Assembly: GCA_025924435.1 (NCBI GenBank)
Contig: JAICIL010000273.1
Location: forward strand, 1-6,266
Length of the DNA: 6,266 nt
Source of the DNA: Chloroflexia bacterium
Lineage (GTDB): Bacteria; Chloroflexota; Chloroflexia; Thermomicrobiales; JALYUS01
Reading direction: 5' to 3'
Shown here piece by piece: positions 1 to 6,211 of this stretch; position 1 is the stretch's first letter; every line of letters begins with the position of its first letter. Both the position numbers and the translations under genes were made by a program. Under the pieces are notes generated by a model that was not told the origin of the DNA, searched no databases, and saw only the letters and a list, made by a program, of their open reading frames with translations.

Positions 1-2
1 CG

Positions 3-95
3 TATCAGTGCTCATGTCATATCTGGGAAGGGAACTGGATGAACCCAGACAAGTACGAGATCAAGACACCCGATACTATAACGAAGGAACGCTAG
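3..95 (+). CDS. possible C-terminal end of an unidentified protein (partial, starts before the window)
   Basis: A reading frame enters from the left edge and stops at TAG 93-95, giving about 30 residues that end in ...NPDKYEIKTPDTITKER. I do not recognise the family. In favour: the peptide is mixed and plausible for a hydrophilic C-terminus, about 19 of 30 third positions are G or C even though the stretch is less GC-rich overall than its surroundings, and the stop falls exactly where the converging MmgE/PrpD gene stops. The tetramer CTAG at 92-95 supplies both stop codons. Against: 30 open codons prove little in GC-rich DNA, and no conserved motif is visible. If real, it is a plus-strand gene convergent with the MmgE/PrpD gene. 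Confidence 0.33.
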   Translation, partial: YQCSCHIWEGNWMNPDKYEIKTPDTITKER

Positions 96-1543
96 TCATC
101 TTCCGGGCGAGGGATCGCGGACTGAATATCACGCATCATCGCCGCCACGTCCGCACAATGGTCGAGGTCGTGCACGGCGGCGATCACGCGATCGGCGAGC
201 GCGCCATCGTAGCGCGGCGCGACGAGGTCGCGGAACTTCGCCTCCAATATCGCGAAGGGGACGGGGTTCTCCGGGTTGCCGCGCGGATAATCGGCGCTGC
301 CTTCAACCGTCTCGCCATTCGCAAGGTGGAGCGTCACGCGGGCGGGCCATTGCTCCGGGTAGCGCGCCGTCAGCGCCGGATCGGCGCGCACCGTCGTCCG
401 GTCGAGGAGCGTGGCAATCATGGGATGACGGACACCCTCCGTGTCGAAGCGCGCCGGGTCGAACTGCGCCAGGCCGACGACGCCCTCCACGAGCGCGGCG
501 GCGACGCAGTACGCGACGCTGAACTTCGCCTGGTACGGCGTGCGCGGGATCAGGCGGCGCACGATGTCATATCCCGGCCCGTAGAGTGCGATCTCGACGG
601 TCGCGATCTCCCGCGCCGCGTCGTCGCCGTGCCACCCGCGTCGGGCGCGGAGGTCTTGCGCCGTGTCAATCGCCGTGTGCGTGTGGCCGCAGCAGGAATG
701 CAGTTTGTAGCAGTTCTCGGCGATCTTCCAGCGCGCACCCAGCCCGTCCGTGATCCGGCTTTCGTCATAGCCGGTCGTTGTTGCGCGGAAGAAGCCGCGC
801 TCGCCTTCGAGGATCCGGGTGGCGGCGGTGAAGCCGCGCCGCGCGAGGTCGGCGGCGAGGATGCCGTTCATCGCCGCTTTCCCCGGATGGAGATGCTTGC
901 TCATCGCGCCGTCCGCGTTGAATTCCCACAGTCCCGCCGCCTGCGTGCCCGCGCTGCCGAGCGCCTCCCGCATCCGCGTCGCGTCCAGACCGAGCAGCGC
1001 GCCCGCCGCGACCGCCGCGCCGAACGTCGCGGCGGTGCCGGTCGGATGCCAGAATGCGTAGTGGCTCGGGTTCACGGCCTCGCCGACGCGCAGCCCCGCG
1101 TCGTAGCCGAGCACCGCCGCGAGCAGCAGCGCCCGCCCATTGGTGTGCTCCCGCTCCGCGACCGCGAAAGCCGCCGGCAGGGTCGGCGCGGCGGCGTGCA
1201 GCGTCGATCCTTTGTGGACATCGTCGAATTCCAGGATGTGCGAGGCGACGCCATTGCCGAAAGCAGCACCGGCGGCGGACGAGCGGCCATCCGGGAAGAG
1301 CGCGGCGTCATCGGACGCGCCGAGCAATCCTGCGACTTCCCGCGCGATGCGGGCCGGCGCTTCGAGCGCGCCCGCCAGCATCGAGCCGAACCAGTCGAGG
1401 ATCGCCAGTTTCGCCTGCTCGATCACCGGCGCGGGCAGATCGTCGTACGTTGTCGCGGCGGCAAACTCCGCCAGTCGCCGCGTCGGCCCCGGCTCCATCG
1501 CCGCGTCGTCGCGCTCCCGGATTGTCAGCAATTGCTCCGTCAT
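92..1543 (-). CDS. MmgE/PrpD family protein (2-methylcitrate dehydratase / aconitate decarboxylase-like)
   Basis: This 483-residue protein has the usual length and layout of the MmgE/PrpD family: a large helical domain (about 20-270) followed by a smaller alpha/beta lid domain (about 275-465). The family includes 2-methylcitrate dehydratase, cis-aconitate decarboxylase and some epimerases, cytosolic enzymes acting on di- and tricarboxylates. Family-type segments are the AKLAILDWFGSMLAG helix (44-58), the LEFDDVHKGSTLHAA loop (104-118, with D107, D108 and H116), the WHPTGT turn (165-170), the SKHLHPGKAA segment (215-224) and a YKLHSCCGHTHTAID stretch (279-293) resembling the KPYPCCxxTHxxID motif. 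These lie where family active-site Asp, His and Lys residues are expected. Met1 is chosen because GGAGGA stands 7 nt upstream; Met16 has no such site. It lies 177 bp downstream of the ThDP enzyme gene on the same strand, across a hairpin-forming repeat. The substrate cannot be assigned, so prpD is not used. Confidence 0.93.
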   Translation of the reverse strand: MTEQLLTIRERDDAAMEPGPTRRLAEFAAATTYDDLPAPVIEQAKLAILDWFGSMLAGALEAPARIAREVAGLLGASDDAALFPDGRSSAAGAAFGNGVASHILEFDDVHKGSTLHAAAPTLPAAFAVAEREHTNGRALLLAAVLGYDAGLRVGEAVNPSHYAFWHPTGTAATFGAAVAAGALLGLDATRMREALGSAGTQAAGLWEFNADGAMSKHLHPGKAAMNGILAADLARRGFTAATRILEGERGFFRATTTGYDESRITDGLGARWKIAENCYKLHSCCGHTHTAIDTAQDLRARRGWHGDDAAREIATVEIALYGPGYDIVRRLIPRTPYQAKFSVAYCVAAALVEGVVGLAQFDPARFDTEGVRHPMIATLLDRTTVRADPALTARYPEQWPARVTLHLANGETVEGSADYPRGNPENPVPFAILEAKFRDLVAPRYDGALADRVIAAVHDLDHCADVAAMMRDIQSAIPRPEDD

Positions 1544-1550
1544 CGGGTCT

Positions 1551-1556
1551 TCCTCC
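1551..1556 (-). promoter_or_regulatory. ribosome binding site of the MmgE/PrpD gene
   Basis: Read on the minus strand, this is GGAGGA, a near-perfect Shine-Dalgarno sequence 7 nt before the ATG at 1543. It fixes the start at Met1 rather than Met16. No convincing promoter is visible between it and the repeat: TATCCT and TAAAGT are weak -10 candidates without a good -35. The gene may therefore rely on transcription from the upstream ThDP gene. Confidence 0.75.
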
Positions 1557-1587
1557 GAACTTTACTCGCTGATAGAGGATACCTTTC

Positions 1588-1697
1588 TGAACCGCCAAGA
1601 CGCCAAGATCGCCAGGAAAACACAAAGAAGAGGGACGAGATGTTTCTTCCTTTCCTCTCTGTTTCCCTCTTGGCGCCCTTGGCGTCTTGGCGGTTCA
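1588..1697. repeat. head-to-head pair of CGCCAAGA repeats forming a long inverted repeat
   Basis: Two 20-nt arms, 1588-1607 and 1678-1697, are perfect reverse complements. Each arm begins TGAACCGCCAAGACG on its own strand. Pairing continues inward after a 2-nt mismatch (CGCCA 1610-1614 with 1671-1675, then a G-U and a G-C pair). Each arm is built of imperfect 9-nt units (CCGCCAAGA, CGCCAAGAT, CGCCAGGAA) followed by a purine-rich tail, so the centre is a purine tract (about 1615-1640) facing a pyrimidine tract (1641-1669). A third copy lies at 6212-6266. The element fills most of the gap between the two minus-strand genes. It could act as an RNA hairpin that attenuates readthrough or protects a 3' end, but there is no T-run after the stem on either strand, so it is not a classical intrinsic terminator. 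Confidence 0.9.
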
Positions 1698-1720
1698 ATT
1701 TCCCTCTCCTCGCCTACTTG

Positions 1721-3409
1721 TCAGCCGCCCGCCTCGATCACGGCGGTATACCGCTCGGAGAGCGGTTCCGGGGTGATCGGGATGTCGAGCAGGAGCGGTT
1801 CGCGCGTCGCGGCCGCATCGTGCAGAGCCTGCCGCAAGTGCACCGCCGACGCGATCTTCTCGCCGCGCATGCCGAGGCCGCGCGCGACGAGCGCGAAATC
1901 GAGCGCGCCGAGATCGGTGCCGACGAACCGCCGGTCGAAAATCGCCTCCTGCCGCACGCGCAGGGCGTTGTACCGGCCGTCGTTGAAGACCGCGACCACG
2001 ACGGGCGCCCCCGTCGCCGCGATAGTCGCCAGTTCGCCGAGCGTCATCATCAGGCTGCCGTCGCCGACGACGGCAAGGACATGGCGCTCCGGCGCACCGA
2101 GCGCCGCGCCGAGCGCCGCGCCGACGGCATAGCCCATCGTCTGCTGCACCTCCGGCACGAAGAGGGAGCCGGGGTGCGTGACGGCGAATCCCGGCTCGTA
2201 CAGCCAGGACTCTGTCGCGGAGCCGTCCGACGTGGCGATACTGTCGGCGGGAAATGCCTCGCGCAGCAGCCGCGCGACGAAACGCGGGTGGAAGGGCGGC
2301 GCGGGGTCGCGATTCTCCGCCATGAACGCGTCGAGCGCGGCGCGGCGGCGCTCGCGCAGGGCGGTGGCCGCCACGACCAATGCGGAGGGCGCGCGATGGG
2401 CCGGGAGCCGTTCCAGCAGCCAATCGAGGACGCGCGCGACATCGCCGTTGATGGCGACCGACGCCGGATAGTTCATCACGAGGGCGGCGGGGTCGCGGTC
2501 CACGCGGATGAGGTTCGCCGGGAGCGGCGTCTTCCAGGTCAGCGTCGTGTACTCGTTGAAGTGGGTGCCGAGGGCGAGGCAGACGTCCGCGTCGCGGGCG
2601 ATGGCGGCGACGCCCGCCATGCTCGGGATGCCGACGGCGAGCGGGTGATCGTCCGGGATGATGCCGCGCGCCTTGTTCGAGGTGATGACGGGCGCGCCGA
2701 GCGCCTCCGCGAGGGCGATCAGCGCATCGCCCGCCCCGGCCTGCACGACGCCATGCCCCGCGTAGATCAGCGGCGCACCGGCATTCCGCAAGAGCGACAA
2801 TGCGCGCTCCAGTCCCGCGCTATCGGGAACTGGGGCTTCCGCCGGCGGCTGGCTGACCGCCGCATGCGTCGCCATCCCCGCATCGTCGCCGCGCCGGTTG
2901 AAGAAATCGTACGGAATATGGATGTGGACGGGGCCGGGCGGTTCCGCGAGCGCGAGTGCGCACGCCTCCGCGACCGCTCCGGTAATCTCCATCGGTTCGC
3001 CCGTTGCGACGGCGATCTGCGCCTTGACGACGGGCCGCATGAAGGCGGCGATGTCCAGTTCGTGGATGGCGAACCGGCCTTCCAGCGCGGCGGGCACGGC
3101 GGCGGTGATGAGGACGAGCGGCACGCTGTCGCTCTTGGCGACGAGCGCGGCGGTGGCGAAATTTGTTGTGCCGGGGCCGGGGACGACGAGGCAGACGCCG
3201 GGCTTGCCCGTCGCGCGGGCGTAGCCGTCCGCCGCGAACCCCGCCGCCCCCTCGTGCCGCGTCACGACGGGTTGAATGGTTGGATGGTCGTGGAGCAGAT
3301 CGTAGGGCAGGAGCGTATGCACGCCGGGGATGCCGAAGAGGTGCGCGACGCCGTGCGCCGCGAGCGCGTCAATGAGCGCTGCCGCGCCGGTCGTAGTGCT
3401 CGTCGTCAC
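1721..3409 (-). CDS. thiamine-diphosphate-dependent enzyme, acetolactate synthase / 2-oxo acid decarboxylase type
   Basis: This 562-residue protein has the three-domain layout of ThDP enzymes in the acetolactate synthase, benzoylformate decarboxylase and glyoxylate carboligase group. The N-terminal PYR domain (about 5-170) carries FGIPGVHT (25-32), the catalytic glutamate E53 in RHEGAAGFAADGYAR, and the GPGTTN turn (78-83). A central domain (about 195-335) follows. The C-terminal PP domain (about 375-545) carries the ThDP/metal motif GDGS (449-452), with N477 in FNDG at the expected distance. Members of the group cleave or join 2-oxo acids with ThDP and Mg2+. The FGIPGVHT stretch recalls 5-guanidino-2-oxopentanoate decarboxylase-like proteins, but the substrate is uncertain and no small regulatory subunit (ilvN-like) is adjacent. 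The GTG at 3409 is chosen because AAGGAG lies 5 nt upstream. An in-frame ATG at 3445 has no ribosome site and would start almost at the predicted transcript end. The MmgE/PrpD gene follows on the same strand. Confidence 0.93.
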   Translation of the reverse strand: MTTSTTTGAAALIDALAAHGVAHLFGIPGVHTLLPYDLLHDHPTIQPVVTRHEGAAGFAADGYARATGKPGVCLVVPGPGTTNFATAALVAKSDSVPLVLITAAVPAALEGRFAIHELDIAAFMRPVVKAQIAVATGEPMEITGAVAEACALALAEPPGPVHIHIPYDFFNRRGDDAGMATHAAVSQPPAEAPVPDSAGLERALSLLRNAGAPLIYAGHGVVQAGAGDALIALAEALGAPVITSNKARGIIPDDHPLAVGIPSMAGVAAIARDADVCLALGTHFNEYTTLTWKTPLPANLIRVDRDPAALVMNYPASVAINGDVARVLDWLLERLPAHRAPSALVVAATALRERRRAALDAFMAENRDPAPPFHPRFVARLLREAFPADSIATSDGSATESWLYEPGFAVTHPGSLFVPEVQQTMGYAVGAALGAALGAPERHVLAVVGDGSLMMTLGELATIAATGAPVVVAVFNDGRYNALRVRQEAIFDRRFVGTDLGALDFALVARGLGMRGEKIASAVHLRQALHDAAATREPLLLDIPITPEPLSERYTAVIEAGG

Positions 3410-3414
3410 GGTCG

Positions 3415-3420
3415 CTCCTT
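3415..3420 (-). promoter_or_regulatory. ribosome binding site that decides the GTG start of the ThDP enzyme
   Basis: On the minus strand this reads AAGGAG, 5 nt before GTG 3409-3407. It is the only strong Shine-Dalgarno match near the start. It places initiation 12 codons inside the frame that could begin at ATG 3445, and it gives a PYR domain beginning with the usual short lead (TTSTTTGAAALIDAL...). Confidence 0.8.
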
Positions 3421-3454
3421 CGTTCCGCTCGCCGTCTCGGCTCATCCGTGCAAA

Positions 3455-3463
3455 ATCATAGCA
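3455..3463 (-). promoter_or_regulatory. extended -10 promoter for the ThDP enzyme gene
   Basis: Read on the minus strand the sequence is TGC-TATGAT: a TGn extension followed by a hexamer one base from TATAAT (hexamer 3455-3460). Transcription would start near 3448, giving a leader of about 40 nt that contains AAGGAG and leads to GTG 3409. No good TTGACA-like -35 is visible in the GC-rich stretch upstream, as is common when an extended -10 is present. The spacing supports the GTG start over ATG 3445. Confidence 0.6.
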
Positions 3464-3493
3464 CGCGCGGCGAGGGGGCGCGGCGGGCGCGCA

Positions 3494-3502
3494 TGCTACA
3501 AT
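3494..3502 (+). promoter_or_regulatory. extended -10 promoter for the membrane glycosyltransferase-like gene
   Basis: TGC-TACAAT (hexamer 3497-3502) has the same extended form as the element facing the other way and differs from TATAAT at one base. The start of transcription would be near 3509, giving a leader of about 42 nt before ATG 3551. No clear -35 is seen. The two -10 elements are about 36 bp apart, so the two polymerases would compete for overlapping upstream DNA. Confidence 0.58.
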
Positions 3503-3550
3503 GCGACGCGGCGAGGGGACGGCCGAGACGCGCGGTATGCAGGGTGGGGA

Positions 3551-6202
3551 ATGAGCACGATCACGGTTGAACGGCAGCGCGGCGCGGGGGGATTCGCCGC
3601 GCTCCGTCGCCGGTCGCCGTCCACGATGCGGGCGAAAACCGGCGCGTTCGTGCTGCTCTGCCTGCTCGCGCTGGCGACGGTCGCCGTTCTCTTTCAGGTA
3701 CCGTATCGCCACACCGTGCATGTCGGCGCGCCGGGCGAGGCTGCTACGGTGCGCGGCTTCTACGATCCCGAAGGCAAAGGCGGCTTCACCTACCGTTGGA
3801 CGACGGGGCGGGCGTTCGTCCGGCTGCCGCAGGGTGTCTTCCCCGGCGAGGCGGATGTCGTCCTCTCCGGCAGCCGGCCGGGCAGCGCCCCGCCGCGCGT
3901 CGGTATCGGATTATCCGGTCGGACCAATGCATCAACGCAGGTGCGGAGCGGCGCCGATTTCGCAACCTATCCGGTGCCCCTGCCGTCCGATGGCGGCGCG
4001 CTCAATCCCGCCATCACGCCCGATCTCTCGATCCAGCCGTCCGATACCGCCGTGCCGCCGAACGAGAATCGCGCGCTCGGCGTGGCGGTCGAAGAGGTGG
4101 TGATCTTCACGAACCCGCTCCGCTTCGGGCCGGTCGTGCCGCCGACGCTCGCGCTGCTCCTCATTCTCGGCATGGCCGCCGCATTGTCGCTCGTCCTGCT
4201 CTCCGCCGCGCCGCCCGTGCTGCCGCTTGTCGCGGCGGCGTACGGGCCGGTGCTCATGGCGTCAATCTCCCTCGCCCTCCGCCGCGCGGACGATCCGGGG
4301 CGGCAGGCGGCGGCGGTGGCCGGATTCACGGTGGCGGCGCTCGTCGCGGCGCTGATCGTCTGGCGGCGGCCGCTCGGTGCGCGACCGTGGGCGCGGGCGG
4401 TGGCGCGGCTCGACGGGCGGCTCGTGCTCGCCGTCGCCGTGCTGATAACGCTCGGCTACGCGCTCTACGCGTCGCACCGGATGTTCGGGCGGCTCTACGA
4501 CGACACGCACATCACCCTGCGCTACGCCCGGAACCTCGCCGATGGCGACGGCCTCCGCTTCAACCCCGGCGAGCGGCCCGTCGAGGGGTACACGAACTTC
4601 CTGCTCACCGCCCTGCTCGCCGGGTGCGCGAAGATCGGCCTGCCGCTCGTGACGATGGCGAAAGTCGTCTCCATCGGCGCGGCGCTCGGCGTCGTTGTCG
4701 CGACCTACTGGCTGGCGACGCTCGTCCTGCCCGACGCGCCCGGCCTGCTCCGCGCGACGCCGAGTTTGCTCCTGGCGATCTGCGGCTGGTTCGCCTTCTT
4801 CGCGGCGATTGGGCTGGAGACGCACCTCTTCGCGCTGCTCGTCACGCTCGCCGTCTGCCTCGTCCTGCGGCGGCGGTGGGCGTGGGCGGGCGCGCTCTTC
4901 GCGTGCGCGTACCTGACCCGGCCGGAAGGCGCGGGGCTGTGGGCGGTCACGCTCGGTTGGCTCGTCTGGCAGGCGGCTATCGGGCCGCGCATCGCGCGCC
5001 GCGCGAGAGATGGGCGAAAGCAGATAGTCGGACATAGTGCGGATTTCCTCGGTGGTAGCAGGCTTTCCAGCCTGCCGTCCCGCACCGAGAAGCAGGCTGG
5101 AAAGCCTGCTACCACCATCTATTCTCGCATCCGTTCGCAGTGCTCTCCGCATAGCGACCCCGAATGGAAAGACGGCACGATGCGCTTCGGTGACATCGCG
5201 CGCTTCGCGGCGCCGTTCGTCGTGATCGCGGGGATACACGAAACCTGGCGGCTCGCCTACTACGGCGAGCCGCTGCCCAATACGTTCTACGACAAGGTCG
5301 GCTCGACGGCGCAGCAGGTGCGGCGCGGCCTCGATTACGTCCTCGATGACTTCCCGCAACTGCACGCGCGCACGATCATCGCCATCGTCCTCGTGCTCCT
5401 CGTGCTCCCCTCCGCGTGCATCGCCAATCGCGCGGCGCGGTATATCGCGCTGCTCGCGGCGGCGTTCGTTGGCTATATCGTATTGGTCGGTGGCGATTTC
5501 ATCGGGCCGCGATTCCTCTTTCACATCTTCCCGCTCGTCGTCGTCCTGCTCGTCGCGGGCCTCCGGTCGCTGGCGCGCGTGCCGTGGTACGGTATCCGTC
5601 ATCGCTCCGACGGCGGCGAAAGAGCATCGGCATGGAACCGGGCCGGGTCGCCGCTCGCCGCCGTCGCGGTGGCATTGGTCGCAATCTGGCTCTTCCTGCC
5701 GCTGACGCCGCCGAATACCTTCCTCAAAGAGCGCGTCGGCGGCACGCACATGCGCGAAGTGACCGGCCTGACCGCGCTCGGCGATTACCTGAAGGAGACC
5801 GCGCCGCCGGGCGCGACGCTGGCGATTGACGCGGCGGGCGTCGTCCCGTTCATCAGCGGCCTCGCGACGCTCGACATGCTCGGCCTCAACGATGCGCACA
5901 TCGCGCACACGGCGACGGCGACGGGCGAGGGCGTCGCGGGCCATGAGAAGACCGACCCGGCGTACATCCTCGCCCGGAATCCGACCTACATCGCGGTCGG
6001 CATGAGTAAACTGACGACGGGTGGCCGCCCCGGTCGCGGCCTCGATCTGCCGGGCTTCGATGCCGCGTACCGCCGCGTCGCGCTCGTGCAGATGAACGCC
6101 TCCGTCGTCTCGCCGAGCCTCATCCTCGTCGTCACGCCGCAAACCGACATCCAGGCGGCGATTGATAGCGGCTTCACATACGGGCTGTACCGGCACAAAT
6201 AG
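3551..6202 (+). CDS. multi-pass membrane protein, probable GT-C-type glycosyltransferase with N- and C-terminal soluble domains
   Basis: This 883-residue integral membrane protein probably transfers sugar from a polyprenyl-phosphate donor to an envelope glycan outside the membrane; that role is inferred from the GT-C family. Order: a basic N-terminus, TM1 (about 31-50), an extracytoplasmic, probably beta-rich domain (about 53-190, with GFYDPEG and YRWTTGRA), then some 12 further hydrophobic segments between 194 and 717, and a soluble C-terminal domain (about 718-883). Family-like motifs are D317-D318 in the first large loop after TM5 (YDDTHITLRYARNLADG, then ERPVEGYTNF), AYLTRPEG (453-460), WRLAYYGEPLPNTFY (566-580) and VGGDFIGPRF (646-655). 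A DD or DE pair in this loop is typical of GT-C catalytic sites. ATG 3551 follows GGGTGGGGA, a weak but adequate ribosome site; M26 is a poorer alternative. Residues about 488-545 look inserted: they include the translated palindrome (501-522) and lengthen the loop between LTRPEG and the next helix. An arabinofuranosyl- or mannosyltransferase relative is possible; the sugar and acceptor are unknown. Confidence 0.82.
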   Translation: MSTITVERQRGAGGFAALRRRSPSTMRAKTGAFVLLCLLALATVAVLFQVPYRHTVHVGAPGEAATVRGFYDPEGKGGFTYRWTTGRAFVRLPQGVFPGEADVVLSGSRPGSAPPRVGIGLSGRTNASTQVRSGADFATYPVPLPSDGGALNPAITPDLSIQPSDTAVPPNENRALGVAVEEVVIFTNPLRFGPVVPPTLALLLILGMAAALSLVLLSAAPPVLPLVAAAYGPVLMASISLALRRADDPGRQAAAVAGFTVAALVAALIVWRRPLGARPWARAVARLDGRLVLAVAVLITLGYALYASHRMFGRLYDDTHITLRYARNLADGDGLRFNPGERPVEGYTNFLLTALLAGCAKIGLPLVTMAKVVSIGAALGVVVATYWLATLVLPDAPGLLRATPSLLLAICGWFAFFAAIGLETHLFALLVTLAVCLVLRRRWAWAGALFACAYLTRPEGAGLWAVTLGWLVWQAAIGPRIARRARDGRKQIVGHSADFLGGSRLSSLPSRTEKQAGKPATTIYSRIRSQCSPHSDPEWKDGTMRFGDIARFAAPFVVIAGIHETWRLAYYGEPLPNTFYDKVGSTAQQVRRGLDYVLDDFPQLHARTIIAIVLVLLVLPSACIANRAARYIALLAAAFVGYIVLVGGDFIGPRFLFHIFPLVVVLLVAGLRSLARVPWYGIRHRSDGGERASAWNRAGSPLAAVAVALVAIWLFLPLTPPNTFLKERVGGTHMREVTGLTALGDYLKETAPPGATLAIDAAGVVPFISGLATLDMLGLNDAHIAHTATATGEGVAGHEKTDPAYILARNPTYIAVGMSKLTTGGRPGRGLDLPGFDAAYRRVALVQMNASVVSPSLILVVTPQTDIQAAIDSGFTYGLYRHK
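5051..5116. repeat. 66-bp palindromic repeat inside the glycosyltransferase-like gene
   Basis: Two 25-nt arms (5051-5075 and 5092-5116) are perfect reverse complements separated by 16 nt. The left arm reads GGTGGTAGCAGGCTTTCC and on to CAGCCTGC. This arm resembles a dispersed repeat I recall from several high-GC environmental phyla. It encodes residues 501-522 of the membrane protein without a stop or frameshift. The flanks (about 5015-5050 and 5117-5180) are also poorer in G/C at third codon positions (ATA, CAT, AGT, TAT, TCT, AAA), so the inserted unit may be about 165 bp. No target-site duplication is evident by eye. There is no T-run after the stem on either strand, so it is not an intrinsic terminator. 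Confidence 0.93.
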
Positions 6203-6211
6203 CGGGATTTC

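Noticed and set aside
22..49. Small inverted repeat TCTGGG...CCCAGA as a terminator for the MmgE/PrpD gene
   Set aside because: The stem is only 6 bp with a 16-nt loop and no T-run follows on either strand; likely chance.
1588..1697. CRISPR-like or tandem array from the CGCCAAGA units
   Set aside because: The units are 9-nt near-contiguous degenerate repeats in only two or three groups, arranged as a palindrome, with no equal spacers and no cas genes nearby.
8..3550. Plus-strand open frame running about 1,181 codons upstream of, and in frame with, the membrane protein
   Set aside because: It lies antisense to two well-recognised minus-strand genes, gives Arg-rich low-complexity peptide with no family resemblance, and is the expected result of few stop codons in GC-rich DNA. 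Promoter and ribosome site place the real start at 3551.
3410..3721. N-terminal extension of the ThDP enzyme up to an ATG at 3721, or to the ATG at 3445
   Set aside because: The long form overlaps the start of the divergent gene and reads Arg/Pro-rich non-family sequence. The extended -10 at 3455-3463 lies inside it, and AAGGAG with GTG 3409 fits much better.
4262..5037. Several long alternative-frame Arg/Ala-rich open frames inside the membrane gene
   Set aside because: These are typical GC-rich off-frame shadows with no ribosome site or motif, overlapping the better-supported frame.
5051..5116. The palindrome as an intrinsic terminator splitting the membrane gene
   Set aside because: No T-rich tract follows the stem in either direction, and conserved family motifs continue in the same frame on the far side.
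4262..6196. 644-codon minus-strand open frame opposite the membrane protein
   Set aside because: The peptide is dominated by Arg, Glu, Asp and Ala with no domain or motif, while the opposite strand encodes recognisable membrane helices and conserved motifs. It is an antisense shadow.
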